From positions 1 through 64,000 of the forward strand of contig CALFBB010000017.1 in the NCBI GenBank assembly GCA_937944885.1: a DNA stretch of 64,000 nucleotides, in the 5' to 3' direction. The notes beneath the pieces are model-generated. The model was not told where the DNA came from. It saw only the letters and a program-made list of their open reading frames with translations, and did not search any database. Below, in pieces: positions 53,259-62,000 of the stretch. This stretch comes from an uncultured cyanobacterium. GTDB lineage: Bacteria > Cyanobacteriota > Cyanobacteriia > Thermostichales > Thermostichaceae. A program made the translations under genes and the position numbers. Each line of letters starts with the position of its first letter. Position 1 is the first letter of the stretch.

Positions 53259-53990
53259 CTACGCAAAAGCACGGATTTGCGCTTGCCAAGTAGGCCAGTC
53301 GTGATTCCCTTCCCAGACTTCCAGTTGATGGGGAATGCCGTTGCGGTTGAGAACTTCCGACAGACGCAGATTATCGCTGAGGCAGTGGTCATGGTGGGCG
53401 GTCAGCAATTTGAGGTCAGTATTGCGCCCTCCCAGTTGATCCCACAGTTGCCGGCTCATGTTGGACATGTAGGCGAGTGGATTGATGAAATACAGCTCTT
53501 GCTCCGCCTGTTGGGGATCCCAGCCGGTGATTGACCCAAGGGCTGCCACGTCATAGGGTCCACCTAAGGCCAAACAACGGCGCACCAAGCCCGGATGGCG
53601 ACAGGTGAGATTCACCGCATGGGTTGCACCCAAGGAAAAGCCTGCCACAACCAGAAAATCATTGTGGGCTTTCTCCTTGACGTAGGGAATCAGCTCCTCC
53701 ACCCAGTGTTGCTCAAGCAAAAGCCATCGATCCCGCCGTTGGGGCAGTTCCAGTGCCTGGTTGAAAAAGGTTTCCCAGTCGAGGGTTTCTACACAAAAAG
53801 CTTGGAGGTAACCCTGCTCCAGATGGTGGCTAAGGCTGGCGATAATCCCCCGATCTTCGATATCGAAGAAGCGGCCATTGCTGGTGGGCAGGCAGATCAA
53901 TGGGTAACCCTGCTGCCCAAAGTGAAGCATTTCCATATCCCGGTCCAAAATCCGAGAAGGGAAGCGAAGATACTGACGGGAGTAGGACAT
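53259..53990 (-). CDS. alpha/beta-hydrolase esterase
   Basis: A 243-residue esterase-D-like hydrolase. The nucleophile elbow is VAGFSLGATHAVNL (GxSxG), a candidate acid lies in LLTAHHDHCLSDN, and the catalytic His is in WEGNHDWPTW. The active fold spans nearly the whole protein; no signal peptide. It immediately precedes the ATP-grasp gene, a pairing that suggests hydrolysis or transfer of the ligase product or its ester precursor. Confidence 0.85.
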   Translation of the reverse strand: MSYSRQYLRFPSRILDRDMEMLHFGQQGYPLICLPTSNGRFFDIEDRGIIASLSHHLEQGYLQAFCVETLDWETFFNQALELPQRRDRWLLLEQHWVEELIPYVKEKAHNDFLVVAGFSLGATHAVNLTCRHPGLVRRCLALGGPYDVAALGSITGWDPQQAEQELYFINPLAYMSNMSRQLWDQLGGRNTDLKLLTAHHDHCLSDNLRLSEVLNRNGIPHQLEVWEGNHDWPTWQAQIRAFA

Positions 53991-54102
53991 GGGAACCAGA
54001 GGAGGGATCCTCTGAACAGATATATCAGGCTTTGTCCATCAAAGGCAGACAAGGGTTTGCCGGCCGAACCCTTTCACGCAGGTCCAGGGCAGCGCGGCAG
54101 GC

Positions 54103-54750
54103 TCAGGAAATTTCTGTAAACAGGTCTTTGAGGGCGGTGCGAGCCGCCAAGTGCTTACGGGTGGATTCGAGAATTTCTGCTTCCCGTTTTAGCCGGTTTT
54201 CCGTGCTCAGCATTTCCAGCAGAGCCTGTTGCTCCTGAGGAGCCCCATGAAAGTGACCGGCAATCCAGTAGGACAACTCCGTCGGAGTAGTGGGCAGTTG
54301 CTCTGGCAGCTCGGTATCCCGCTCCATCAGTTTGCCGGAGAGGCGTACCACATCTTCCAGTAGGGTAGAGACTTGCCGCACTAGGCCTTGCAGATCGGCA
54401 CCGGTTGGCTCATCTTCGATCCATTGAACCAATCCTACCCGGAAGGGCTTTTCGCGTACATAGTCCAGAAGGCGAAAGCGCTGCTGTCCAAGGGTCAAAA
54501 TATCCATGCGATCATCCGGTAAGCGCTGTACCTGCAACACTTCGGCACAACAGCCCACCCGCACCGGGGATCCCTTTTGAGGATCAAACATCAGCACCCC
54601 GAAGCGCCGATCCGTCTCCAAGACGGTGTTGATCATCATGCGGTAGCGGGGCTCGAAAATGTGCAGCGGTAGAGGGCGGCCCGGAAACAGCACCACCTCT
54701 GGTAGAGGAAACAAAGGTAGCTCACGAACATCCAGTGAAGAGGAAGGCAT
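54103..54750 (-). CDS. LON substrate-binding domain protein
   Basis: A 215-residue stand-alone N-terminal domain of Lon protease (LPLFPLPEVVLFPGRPLPLHIFEPRYRMM, then GVLMF and CAEVLQVQRLPDDRMDILTLGQQRFRLL) followed by a helical bundle (about 120-215). It has no ATPase or protease domain. Such proteins are common in cyanobacteria; the role is unknown, perhaps binding damaged proteins. Lies between the esterase and ruvC genes on the same strand. Confidence 0.88.
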   Translation of the reverse strand: MPSSSLDVRELPLFPLPEVVLFPGRPLPLHIFEPRYRMMINTVLETDRRFGVLMFDPQKGSPVRVGCCAEVLQVQRLPDDRMDILTLGQQRFRLLDYVREKPFRVGLVQWIEDEPTGADLQGLVRQVSTLLEDVVRLSGKLMERDTELPEQLPTTPTELSYWIAGHFHGAPQEQQALLEMLSTENRLKREAEILESTRKHLAARTALKDLFTEIS

Positions 54751-54832
54751 AGCGTCTGTGCTTGTCTTTGTATTGAGTCTAGCCCATCTCCTTTACCGAA
54801 CTTTACCCGCAAAAGGGAGGATTCTGGTATCT

Positions 54833-55390
54833 CTAGAGAAAACGGTGGTGCCAAACGGTGAGGGCAATGGCCAAGGCATCGGCAGCATCATCCGGGCGAG
54901 GCAAGCGGGGTAAGCGGAGTTCCCGGGCTACAGCGGTTTGCACAGCAAGTTTGTCGGCGCGTCCATACCCGGTTAGGCTTTGTTTGACCTGGGCCGGGGT
55001 AAACTCCACCGGTAGTAGATGGTGTTGGGCTAAGGTGAGCAGGATTACCCCACGCGCCTGAGCCACGGCGATGGTGTTGCCCATTTTGTAGAAAAACAGT
55101 TTTTCCAGCCCCACCTGGTGGGGACGCAGTTGGTCCAGTAGCTGATGCAAGTCTTCATGCAAGGTTTGTAGGCGTTCCGGCATCGATTGTTGGCTGGAGG
55201 TAGTAATCACGCCGTAATCGACCGATTTTAAGCCGCCAGATCCGGCCCGAATGCAGCCAAAGCCCAGGGTACCAAGACCTGGGTCGATACCTAGAATCAC
55301 CTGATCTGCCTCCGACCGGTTTTCCGGATCGGGCACCTCAGACGGAACTGCCCTCTTTATTGGGTTGGGAGAGGGGATCCCCATGGGCAT
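54833..55390 (-). CDS. ruvC: Holliday junction resolvase RuvC
   Basis: A 185-residue endodeoxyribonuclease that resolves Holliday junctions. The four acidic catalytic residues are present: [20 protein letters not shown] and the C-terminal [11 protein letters not shown]. It has an N-terminal extension of about 29 residues before the core; starts at 55390 or 55384 are possible. The gene begins inside the last 50 bases of pgsA in another frame. Confidence 0.93.
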   Translation of the reverse strand: MPMGIPSPNPIKRAVPSEVPDPENRSEADQVILGIDPGLGTLGFGCIRAGSGGLKSVDYGVITTSSQQSMPERLQTLHEDLHQLLDQLRPHQVGLEKLFFYKMGNTIAVAQARGVILLTLAQHHLLPVEFTPAQVKQSLTGYGRADKLAVQTAVARELRLPRLPRPDDAADALAIALTVWHHRFL

Positions 55391-55937
55391 CGTCGTAACA
55401 CAGATACATCAACCCCGAAAGCAAGGTTAAACCCACCGCCAGCCAGAAACAGACGATCCCCACCGGCCATCCTAGGATCAGCAGCGCCACAGCTAGGATT
55501 TGGGTTACCGTTTTTGCTTTACCCCAGAGGTTGGCTCCCCGAATCTGGGTTTGGTTCACCCGCCAACTGGCAATCGCCAGTTCCCGTCCCACAATCAGAA
55601 ACACTCCCCAAGCGGGGATCCGGCTCAATTCCAGCAAACTGAGTAGCGGCGCCAACACCAGTAGCTTATCTACCAGTGGATCCAACACTTTGCCTACATC
55701 CGTTACCCATCCATGGCGCCGTGCCAGGTAGCCATCTAGCCAGTCGGTTGCTGCTGCCAACAGAAAAGTCCAGAAGGCCAATCCCTTTCCCAGCGGGGAT
55801 CCCCAACTCAATCCCAGCAAAATGAACGGGATCCCGCCCAAACGCAGGAGGGTAATGGCAGTGGGCAGGTTCACCCAAGCTGGCCTCAGTTTCTGGCTTG
55901 GAATCCCATTCTCCACGTTGGCTTCGCTCAAGTTCAT
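55338..55937 (-). CDS. pgsA: CDP-diacylglycerol-glycerol-3-phosphate 3-phosphatidyltransferase
   Basis: Membrane enzyme that makes phosphatidylglycerol phosphate, the precursor of phosphatidylglycerol in thylakoids. The 199-residue protein has the CDP-alcohol transferase motif [27 protein letters not shown] (DGxxARx8GxxxDxxxD) and several membrane helices. It overlaps the start of ruvC by about 50 bases. Confidence 0.94.
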   Translation of the reverse strand: MNLSEANVENGIPSQKLRPAWVNLPTAITLLRLGGIPFILLGLSWGSPLGKGLAFWTFLLAAATDWLDGYLARRHGWVTDVGKVLDPLVDKLLVLAPLLSLLELSRIPAWGVFLIVGRELAIASWRVNQTQIRGANLWGKAKTVTQILAVALLILGWPVGIVCFWLAVGLTLLSGLMYLCYDDAHGDPLSQPNKEGSSV

Positions 55938-55995
55938 TGGTTTTCTTCCAAAAGCTCCGCTGTAGGAACGATCTGCGGTCTACAGGGAGAGTCAT

Positions 55996-56931
55996 TTACT
56001 TATAACAGCTCAATCGCTCGGTGAGCAGATCATAAAAGCCTTGGGCATCGACTTCAAAAGCCACTTGGGCATTGGCGGGCCGGTGACTGGTTCCCCAGCG
56101 ATCCACCACGGTGCGGCCCAGGTTGAGGGCACTGGTGGTCTCCACCTCCACGTAGCAGGGTTGAGTCTGAAACAACTGCGGCTCCAGCAGATAAGCGATC
56201 ACACAGGGATCATGCAATGGTCCACCGGGCAGTCCATAGCGCTCAAGATCGAACTTGCCATAAAAGGTGAGCATCCCGGCCACCACCTCTCCCACCCTTG
56301 TCTTGAGGGCACGAATCCGCTCAATCCGTTCGGGGGTGCTGATCACCTGCTGGGTTACATTCAACCCCAGCATCACCACCTCGCGGATGCCAGCACTGAG
56401 CACCACCTGGGCCGCATGGGGATCCGTGAGGATATTGAACTCGGCTGCCGGGGTGACATTGCCCTCAAAAGCGGATCCGCCCATAAAGACCAACCGGTCG
56501 ATGTGCTCCACAATCTGGGGCTGCTGCACCAGGGCCACCGCCAAGTTGGTCATCGGCCCCAACAAAGCTAATGTAACCGGCTGGGGGGCAGCCATCAAAG
56601 TCTCAATCAAGTATTGCACCGCATGGATAGGTTGCAGTGGCATCTGGGGTTCTGGCAAATCCGCCCCATCGATCCCGGTTTTGCCATGCACGTGCTCTGC
56701 AGTTTGCAGAGGACGGAGCAAAGGACGTGGACAACCCGCATAAACCCTCATCTCGGGATGACCGGCTAACTCACAAATGCGCCGGGCATTGTCGCTGGTT
56801 TGCTGCACAGTTACATTCCCGGCCACCGTTGTAATGCCGAGTAGCTGCAGTTCCGGTGAAGCCAAAGCCAACAACAGCGCCACTGCATCATCTTGGCCAG
56901 GGTCACAATCCACAATCAGGGGGCGTGCCAT
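55996..56931 (-). CDS. inosine-uridine preferring nucleoside hydrolase family protein
   Basis: A 311-residue nucleoside hydrolase. The Ca-binding Asp cluster is VDCDPGQDDAVALLLAL; TTVAGNVTVQQTSDNA, VTLALLGPMTNLAVAL and the FMGGSAFEGNVTPAAEFNILTDPHAA region are conserved. It cleaves ribonucleosides to base and ribose. About 150 bases separate it from the kaiA start on the opposite strand, so the promoters face away from each other. Confidence 0.92.
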   Translation of the reverse strand: MARPLIVDCDPGQDDAVALLLALASPELQLLGITTVAGNVTVQQTSDNARRICELAGHPEMRVYAGCPRPLLRPLQTAEHVHGKTGIDGADLPEPQMPLQPIHAVQYLIETLMAAPQPVTLALLGPMTNLAVALVQQPQIVEHIDRLVFMGGSAFEGNVTPAAEFNILTDPHAAQVVLSAGIREVVMLGLNVTQQVISTPERIERIRALKTRVGEVVAGMLTFYGKFDLERYGLPGGPLHDPCVIAYLLEPQLFQTQPCYVEVETTSALNLGRTVVDRWGTSHRPANAQVAFEVDAQGFYDLLTERLSCYK

Positions 56932-57039
56932 AGGGATCCCAGCAGCAGTTCAAACCCTAGTGTAGGCGCAGTTATCTCAAGGGATCCCGATTGCTGCTAG
57001 GGCAGCTTTCCCAACCTCAATCCAGGGATCGCCCGGATT

Positions 57040-57045
57040 TACAAT
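57040..57045 (+). promoter_or_regulatory. possible -10 element of the kaiABC operon
   Basis: TACAAT in an otherwise GC-rich spacer, about 40 bases before the kaiA TTG. No convincing -35 box. Confidence 0.35.
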
Positions 57046-57081
57046 AGAAGGAGTCGACCCTTTATTTTTCTTTGCTCCCGC

Positions 57082-58086
57082 TTGAACCCCAGTACACAGC
57101 CACTGCGTATTTGTCTGCTGCAGGCTTGGGATCCAGCAGGGGGGGAGCTCCTAGCTTGGGAGTTGCTTCTGCCGGCGGAGCATTTTGAAACCGCAATCTT
57201 CCGCGATCCGGAGCTTTTCCTAGAGCACCTACACCGGCAAGATGGCAACATCGACTGTCTGCTGCTTTTGGTCGATCCCGTGCGGATGGATCAGCTGGAG
57301 TACATCGGCAATCAACTGTGCCAATGGGGATTGCTGCTACCCACCGTATTAGCCCTGATCTCAGAGCCGTCGGGATCTGAACCTGCTCCAGAAGAACCCT
57401 GTTCCGCCCGGGAACCTGCCCCAGCATCGGAGACATCCTCCTACGCGGCTGCTCTTCTGAAGCGAGAGCAATTTTTCTACCACAACGCCACCTTGGTACG
57501 CTGCCTGCCCCCCTCAGCTCTGCTCAAGGATACCCACTGCAACGGCATCTCCACCCTAGAGTTGTTGATCAAGCGGGCCATCGCTCTGTTTTTGCAGATT
57601 TCCCCCACCTGTGGTCTGCCCCAAGGACAGGTTCGCCCAAAGGGGCAAGCTTACCTGACCTACAGCAACCAACAGCAGCAGCGCCTGGCGGAAAAACTCC
57701 GGGAACGACTGGGCTATGCCGGCGTGTACTATCACCGGGATCCCAATTTGTTCTATCGGCGTCTACCTGAACCGGAGCGGCAAGCCTTGATGCAACGACT
57801 ACGCGGCCTGTACCAAACCATTGTTCTAGAATACTTCCAATCCCCGGAAACCGCTAATGCCCGCATTGATGAACTGGTGGCCCTAGCCTTTTTTGCCGAT
57901 ATCGGCGCCGCCCAGCTGCTGGAGCTGCACATGAGCCTGATGGAGGATTTTGCCAAGCAACTGAAACTGGAAGGCCGCAGCGAAGAGATCCTGCTGGACT
58001 ATCGCATTACCTTAATCGATGTCATGGCCCACCTGAGCGAAATGTACCGCCGCTCCATTCCCAAGTCTGCGCCGAGGGATCCCTGA
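57082..58086 (+). CDS. kaiA: circadian clock protein KaiA
   Basis: Clock protein that stimulates KaiC autophosphorylation by binding its C-terminal tail. The 334-residue protein has the pseudo-receiver domain (about 1-110) and the C-terminal helical KaiC-binding domain (about 205-325; KLRERLGYAGVYYHRDPNLFYRRL, YRITLIDVMAHLSEMYRRSIP). The linker (about 100-140) is Pro/Ser/Ala-rich. It has to begin at TTG 57082, since no other start lies upstream in frame and the next Met is far inside; the initiation site is weak, which may keep KaiA low. First of a tight kaiABC operon. Confidence 0.95.
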   Translation: MNPSTQPLRICLLQAWDPAGGELLAWELLLPAEHFETAIFRDPELFLEHLHRQDGNIDCLLLLVDPVRMDQLEYIGNQLCQWGLLLPTVLALISEPSGSEPAPEEPCSAREPAPASETSSYAAALLKREQFFYHNATLVRCLPPSALLKDTHCNGISTLELLIKRAIALFLQISPTCGLPQGQVRPKGQAYLTYSNQQQQRLAEKLRERLGYAGVYYHRDPNLFYRRLPEPERQALMQRLRGLYQTIVLEYFQSPETANARIDELVALAFFADIGAAQLLELHMSLMEDFAKQLKLEGRSEEILLDYRITLIDVMAHLSEMYRRSIPKSAPRDP

Positions 58087-58089
58087 ATC

Positions 58090-58398
58090 ATGTCTAGCGA
58101 AACTCGCAGAGCCTATGTTCTCAAGCTTTACGTGGCAGGCAACACCCCCAACTCCCTGCGTGCCCTCAGTACCCTGCAAGACATCTTGGAAAAAGAGTTT
58201 TGCGGCGTCTACAGCCTCAAGGTCATTGACGTCTTGAAAAATCCGCAATTGGCGGAAGAGGATAAGATCTTGGCAACACCGACCTTGGCCAAAATCCTGC
58301 CGCCACCGGTACGGAAGATTATTGGGGATCTCTCCAACCGGGAGAAGGTGCTAATCGGTTTGGATCTGCTCTACGAGGAACTCGACGAAGAGGCATAA
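58090..58398 (+). CDS. kaiB: circadian clock protein KaiB
   Basis: The 102-residue fold-switching protein that binds KaiC at night and sequesters KaiA. Typical residues are [43 protein letters not shown] and [26 protein letters not shown]. The ATG lies three bases after the kaiA stop, so kaiB is coupled to kaiA. The acidic C-terminus (YEELDEEA) matches the family. Confidence 0.96.
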   Translation: MSSETRRAYVLKLYVAGNTPNSLRALSTLQDILEKEFCGVYSLKVIDVLKNPQLAEEDKILATPTLAKILPPPVRKIIGDLSNREKVLIGLDLLYEELDEEA

Positions 58399-58429
58399 AA
58401 TGCGACGCTAGGTGAGTGAGGAGAATGGA

Positions 58430-60052
58430 ATGAGTCAATCCTTGGGGCCATCTGCCAAAAAACCAGAGGACCAGCCCTCAGAAGTAGCCACTGAGCCAAC
58501 CCAACCAAGCCGCCGCAGGGGACTTACGGAGCCGCATGGGATCCCGAAAAAACCGACCGGCATCGAGGGCTTTGATGACATTAGCCACAATGGCCTCCCC
58601 TTGGGGCGCACCACCCTAGTCAGTGGCACCTCCGGTACCGGCAAGACCCTGTTTGCCATTCAATTTCTCTACAACGGCATCGTTCGCTATCAGGAACCGG
58701 GCATTTTCGTCACCTTTGAAGAAACCCCCGCCGATATCATCCGCAATGCCTCTAGCTTCGGCTGGGATTTACAGTCTCTCATTGACAAAGGGCAGCTGTT
58801 TATTCTCGACGCCTCCCCTGACCCAGAAGGCTACGAAGTCAGCGGCAATTTTGATCTGTCGGCACTGATCGAGCGTATTCAGTACGCCATTCGCAAGTAC
58901 AAAGCCAAACGAGTCTCCATCGACTCCGTCACTGCCATCTTCCAGCAATACGACCCGTCTGGAATTGTGCGCCGGGAACTGTTTCGCCTCACCGCCCGCC
59001 TCAAGCAGACCAATGTCACCACTGTCATGACCACAGAGCGCACCGACGAATACGGCCCGATTGCTCGCTTTGGGGTGGAAGAATTCGTCTCCGACAATGT
59101 TGTGGTCTTGCGCAACATTTTGGAAGGGGAAAAACGGCGGCGCACCATCGAGATTCTCAAACTGCGGGGCACCACCCACATGAAGGGAGAATATCCCTTC
59201 ACCATCACCAACGATGGCATCAACATTTTCCCTCTCGGGGCGATGCAACTGACACAGCGCTCCTCCAATGTGCGGGTGTCTTCCGGTATTGAAAAGCTAG
59301 ATGAGATGTGTGGCGGTGGCTTCTTCAAAGATTCGATTATCTTGGCTACAGGTGCCACCGGCACCGGCAAGACTTCTCTGGTGAGCAAGTTTCTGGAGCG
59401 GGGCTGCCTGGATGGGGAACGCTGCATTCTTTTTGCCTATGAGGAATCCCGCGCTCAGCTGTCCCGCAATGCCTCCTCCTGGGGAATTGACCTAGAAGAA
59501 TTCGAGCGGCAGGGCTTACTGAAAATCATCTGCGCTTACCCGGAGTCCGCCGGATTAGAAGATCACTTGCAGAAGATCAAAATGGAGATGATGAGCTTCA
59601 AGCCCTCCCGTATGGCCATCGACTCCCTCTCGGCTCTGGCACGCGGGGTGAGCCAAAATGCCTTTCGACAGTTTGTAATTGGGGTTACCGGTCTGGCCAA
59701 GCAAGAGGAAATTACCGGCTTTTTCACCAACACCACCGACCAGTTTATGGGATCCCATTCCATCACCGAATCCCATATTTCTACCATCACTGACACGATT
59801 ATCCTGCTGCAATACGTGGAGATCCGCGGGGAGATGGCCCGTGCCCTGAATGTCTTCAAAATGCGCGGTTCCTGGCATGACAAAGGCATCCGTGAGTATC
59901 TGATCTCTGATGCCGGTATCCAAATCCGCGACTCCTTCCGCGGCTACGAGCGCATCATCAGTGGATCCCCAACCCGCATTAACGTGGATGAGAAAAATGA
60001 GCTCTCCCGCATTGTGCAAAATGTGCAAGCTCTTGATGAAGAGCGGTTTTGA
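58430..60052 (+). CDS. kaiC: circadian clock ATPase/kinase KaiC
   Basis: A 540-residue double-domain RecA-like protein. CI has Walker A GTSGTGKTLFAIQFL, and CII has GATGTGKTSLVSKFLERG. Catalytic glutamates (TFEETP; YEESRAQLSRNASSWGID) are present. The phosphorylated Ser-Thr pair is in SHISTITDTI, and the preceding SITESH has Glu where the S. elongatus protein has Asp427. The C-terminal tail that KaiA grips is intact (SGSPTRINVDEKNELSRIV). The track start is a GTG six codons earlier; GAGGAG upstream of the ATG at 58430 favours that Met. N-terminal extension of about 40 residues is Pro/Ser/Glu-rich. Confidence 0.97.
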   Translation: MSQSLGPSAKKPEDQPSEVATEPTQPSRRRGLTEPHGIPKKPTGIEGFDDISHNGLPLGRTTLVSGTSGTGKTLFAIQFLYNGIVRYQEPGIFVTFEETPADIIRNASSFGWDLQSLIDKGQLFILDASPDPEGYEVSGNFDLSALIERIQYAIRKYKAKRVSIDSVTAIFQQYDPSGIVRRELFRLTARLKQTNVTTVMTTERTDEYGPIARFGVEEFVSDNVVVLRNILEGEKRRRTIEILKLRGTTHMKGEYPFTITNDGINIFPLGAMQLTQRSSNVRVSSGIEKLDEMCGGGFFKDSIILATGATGTGKTSLVSKFLERGCLDGERCILFAYEESRAQLSRNASSWGIDLEEFERQGLLKIICAYPESAGLEDHLQKIKMEMMSFKPSRMAIDSLSALARGVSQNAFRQFVIGVTGLAKQEEITGFFTNTTDQFMGSHSITESHISTITDTIILLQYVEIRGEMARALNVFKMRGSWHDKGIREYLISDAGIQIRDSFRGYERIISGSPTRINVDEKNELSRIVQNVQALDEERF

Positions 60053-60283
60053 AGAGCCGAAGCCCTTTGTCTAGCTGTTCCCCCTGTTTCTAGATTACGG
60101 GCTCTAGGAGTGCTTGCCCAGGGGGTGAACCCGCAGAGCTGCCGGCTTGAGGGAAGGAACCTCTGGGTAACCTCTGTCGGCTACTGTTGCTTCTGCTAGG
60201 TACAGGGATCCCGACAGAGATCGGAACGTTGGGATGCACAGAGTCCTGCGGAAGCAGGTAGCCAGGGAACCGTCCAGGCTCAG

Positions 60284-60363
60284 TGGGCAAGGTCGGATTC
60301 GAACCGACACGGTTTCCCGCCGCATTTTGAGTGCGGTGCGTCTACCAGTTTCGCCACTCGCCC
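60284..60363 (-). tRNA. tRNA-Leu (anticodon CAA)
   Basis: The minus-strand sequence folds into a full cloverleaf. The acceptor arms GGGCGAG / CTTGCCC pair, the anticodon stem is CCGCA / TGCGG with loop CTCAAAA (anticodon CAA, reads UUG), and the T arm is GTCGG-TTCGAAT-CCGAC. The long variable arm CGGGAAACCG is as expected for Leu. CCA is not encoded. Confidence 0.93.
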
Positions 60364-60423
60364 AAGCAAGATCTTTATCCTACAGAAGCGTCAGAATCTC
60401 GTCAACTGGCCAAAAGGGATCCC

Positions 60424-61941
60424 TCAAGCCCAATCCCCGCGGGCTTTCTCCAGTTGTTGGGCCTTTTGCCGCAACTGACGGGTTTGCTCCATCACCTCTT
60501 CTAGATCTTCGTGAGACAGGCGCTCCACGTAATTAATTTTAATCTCCTCCAGCAGATCCCGAAGCAGGGAACGAATCTCATCTAGAGCATGCTGCTCGGT
60601 TAGCTCTCTGACCAGGGCCTCGCCGAAGTGTTGGGTCAGTTGGGCGGTTAGCTTGGAACCAACAGGATCCTCGAAACTACCGGTCAAGGTTTGGTAGGTG
60701 GTGCTGGTGAGTTCACTGGCCAGACGCTGGGTTAATTGGCTGGGCACAGATGCCAGGCCAGGTAACCGCTCCAGAGTTTGAATGGGGGGCAGCTGCTTGA
60801 GGAGGTTATTGAGGTTGTAGTGGAGCAGTTGTTCCACATCCGGCTGTACCTGCGGTAGGACACGGTAGAGAATCGTCCGCAGCAGCAGATGGGTGATGGC
60901 CTCTAACTCATTGATATTGTTGATATCGATGTAGTCGCGGGAGCGATTGCCTCTCGAAAGCAAGGGTAGGGATCCCCGTTGGATGGATCCCTGAATTTGG
61001 TTGATCACCCGCACTACCACCACTTCCGTCAGATCCTCAGCAAAATTAGTTACAAAGCCCTGGCTGACTTGGGCCCGCACCCGCTCTAGATCCAGCAATT
61101 TTGCCTGCCCTAGCCGAATGGTTACCGGGATCACCCGTAGCCAGCGCCAAAAGGGAATGAGCAACAGGACATCGTACCAGCGCCAGAGCATGGCATCCAG
61201 CCAGTTCACACCGGTGTAGCGGCGGCTAATGGCTACCGTCCGCACCAGAAATTCCAGCCCAAACAAAAGCACAAAGGGAAAATCCAGTGCCGGGAAAAAG
61301 TCAACGGGGTTACCGCTTTCTCCAATGGGGCGGGAGTAATTGGTCTCAAACAGGGGCCGCAGCCGTGTCTGAAAGAATTCGATGCCATCTTCCGGATCGG
61401 CACTGGCTAGATACTCGGCAGTCCAGAAGCGGGAAAAGGCAACGCGAGCCGAGTCAGCAGCCATGTGTTCGCGCATCAGGTTGAGAATGCGAGCTAACTG
61501 TCCGGTTTTGCCTGCGGCTTGGAAAGGATTCGTATCGATGATTTCATCGCTGCGGGCCCGCAACTCCGACAAAATCCGACGGGCCGGTTCCGATTCCACC
61601 CCAAAACGCAAGGTCACCTGGCGCAATTCATCCACCAATTCCAAGTAGCGCTGGGTATCGGGGTTGGGTTCAATCCCTTTCACCCGGTCATAGAGATCCG
61701 TAACCGGGGAACGACTGGTTTCGCTGGAAAGAATCGGCAGAGGAATGGGTGGACCAAAGCCGCCAAAAATTTGCACCCGTCCCTGTAACCAAAAGTCCCG
61801 CCCAGGCACGTAGCTAAGGTCGAACAACACCAGACATAAGTTGCTCAGGGCAATCAGAGCCATTCCCTTCTCGTACAGGAGCAGCCAGCGGCTGCGCCCT
61901 TTGAGGGTAGAGCGCCTGATGATACGTTGAGCAGAGTTCAT
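60424..61941 (-). CDS. large membrane-anchored protein with helical C-terminal half (unknown)
   Basis: I do not recognise this 505-residue protein. The N-terminus has a hydrophobic segment (about 27-47, MALIALSNLCLVLFDLSYVP). A long loop (about 50-215) follows. The next segments are FPFVLLFGLEFLVRTVAI and an Arg-containing stretch (YDVLLLIPFWRWLRVIPVTIRL), which recalls a channel-like S3-S4 unit though the arginine spacing is irregular. The C-terminal 240 residues are soluble and helical (LEAITHLLLRTILYRVLPQVQPDVEQLLHYNLNNLLKQL) and end in a likely coiled coil. It may be a mechanosensitive or voltage-sensor-like relative. Monocistronic by position. Confidence 0.7.
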   Translation of the reverse strand: MNSAQRIIRRSTLKGRSRWLLLYEKGMALIALSNLCLVLFDLSYVPGRDFWLQGRVQIFGGFGPPIPLPILSSETSRSPVTDLYDRVKGIEPNPDTQRYLELVDELRQVTLRFGVESEPARRILSELRARSDEIIDTNPFQAAGKTGQLARILNLMREHMAADSARVAFSRFWTAEYLASADPEDGIEFFQTRLRPLFETNYSRPIGESGNPVDFFPALDFPFVLLFGLEFLVRTVAISRRYTGVNWLDAMLWRWYDVLLLIPFWRWLRVIPVTIRLGQAKLLDLERVRAQVSQGFVTNFAEDLTEVVVVRVINQIQGSIQRGSLPLLSRGNRSRDYIDINNINELEAITHLLLRTILYRVLPQVQPDVEQLLHYNLNNLLKQLPPIQTLERLPGLASVPSQLTQRLASELTSTTYQTLTGSFEDPVGSKLTAQLTQHFGEALVRELTEQHALDEIRSLLRDLLEEIKINYVERLSHEDLEEVMEQTRQLRQKAQQLEKARGDWA

Positions 61942-62000
61942 GGCTAGGTCTTAAATTCTCTCCGGATCCAGCCCAGATTATCATCCCTTAGTTTGTAGTC

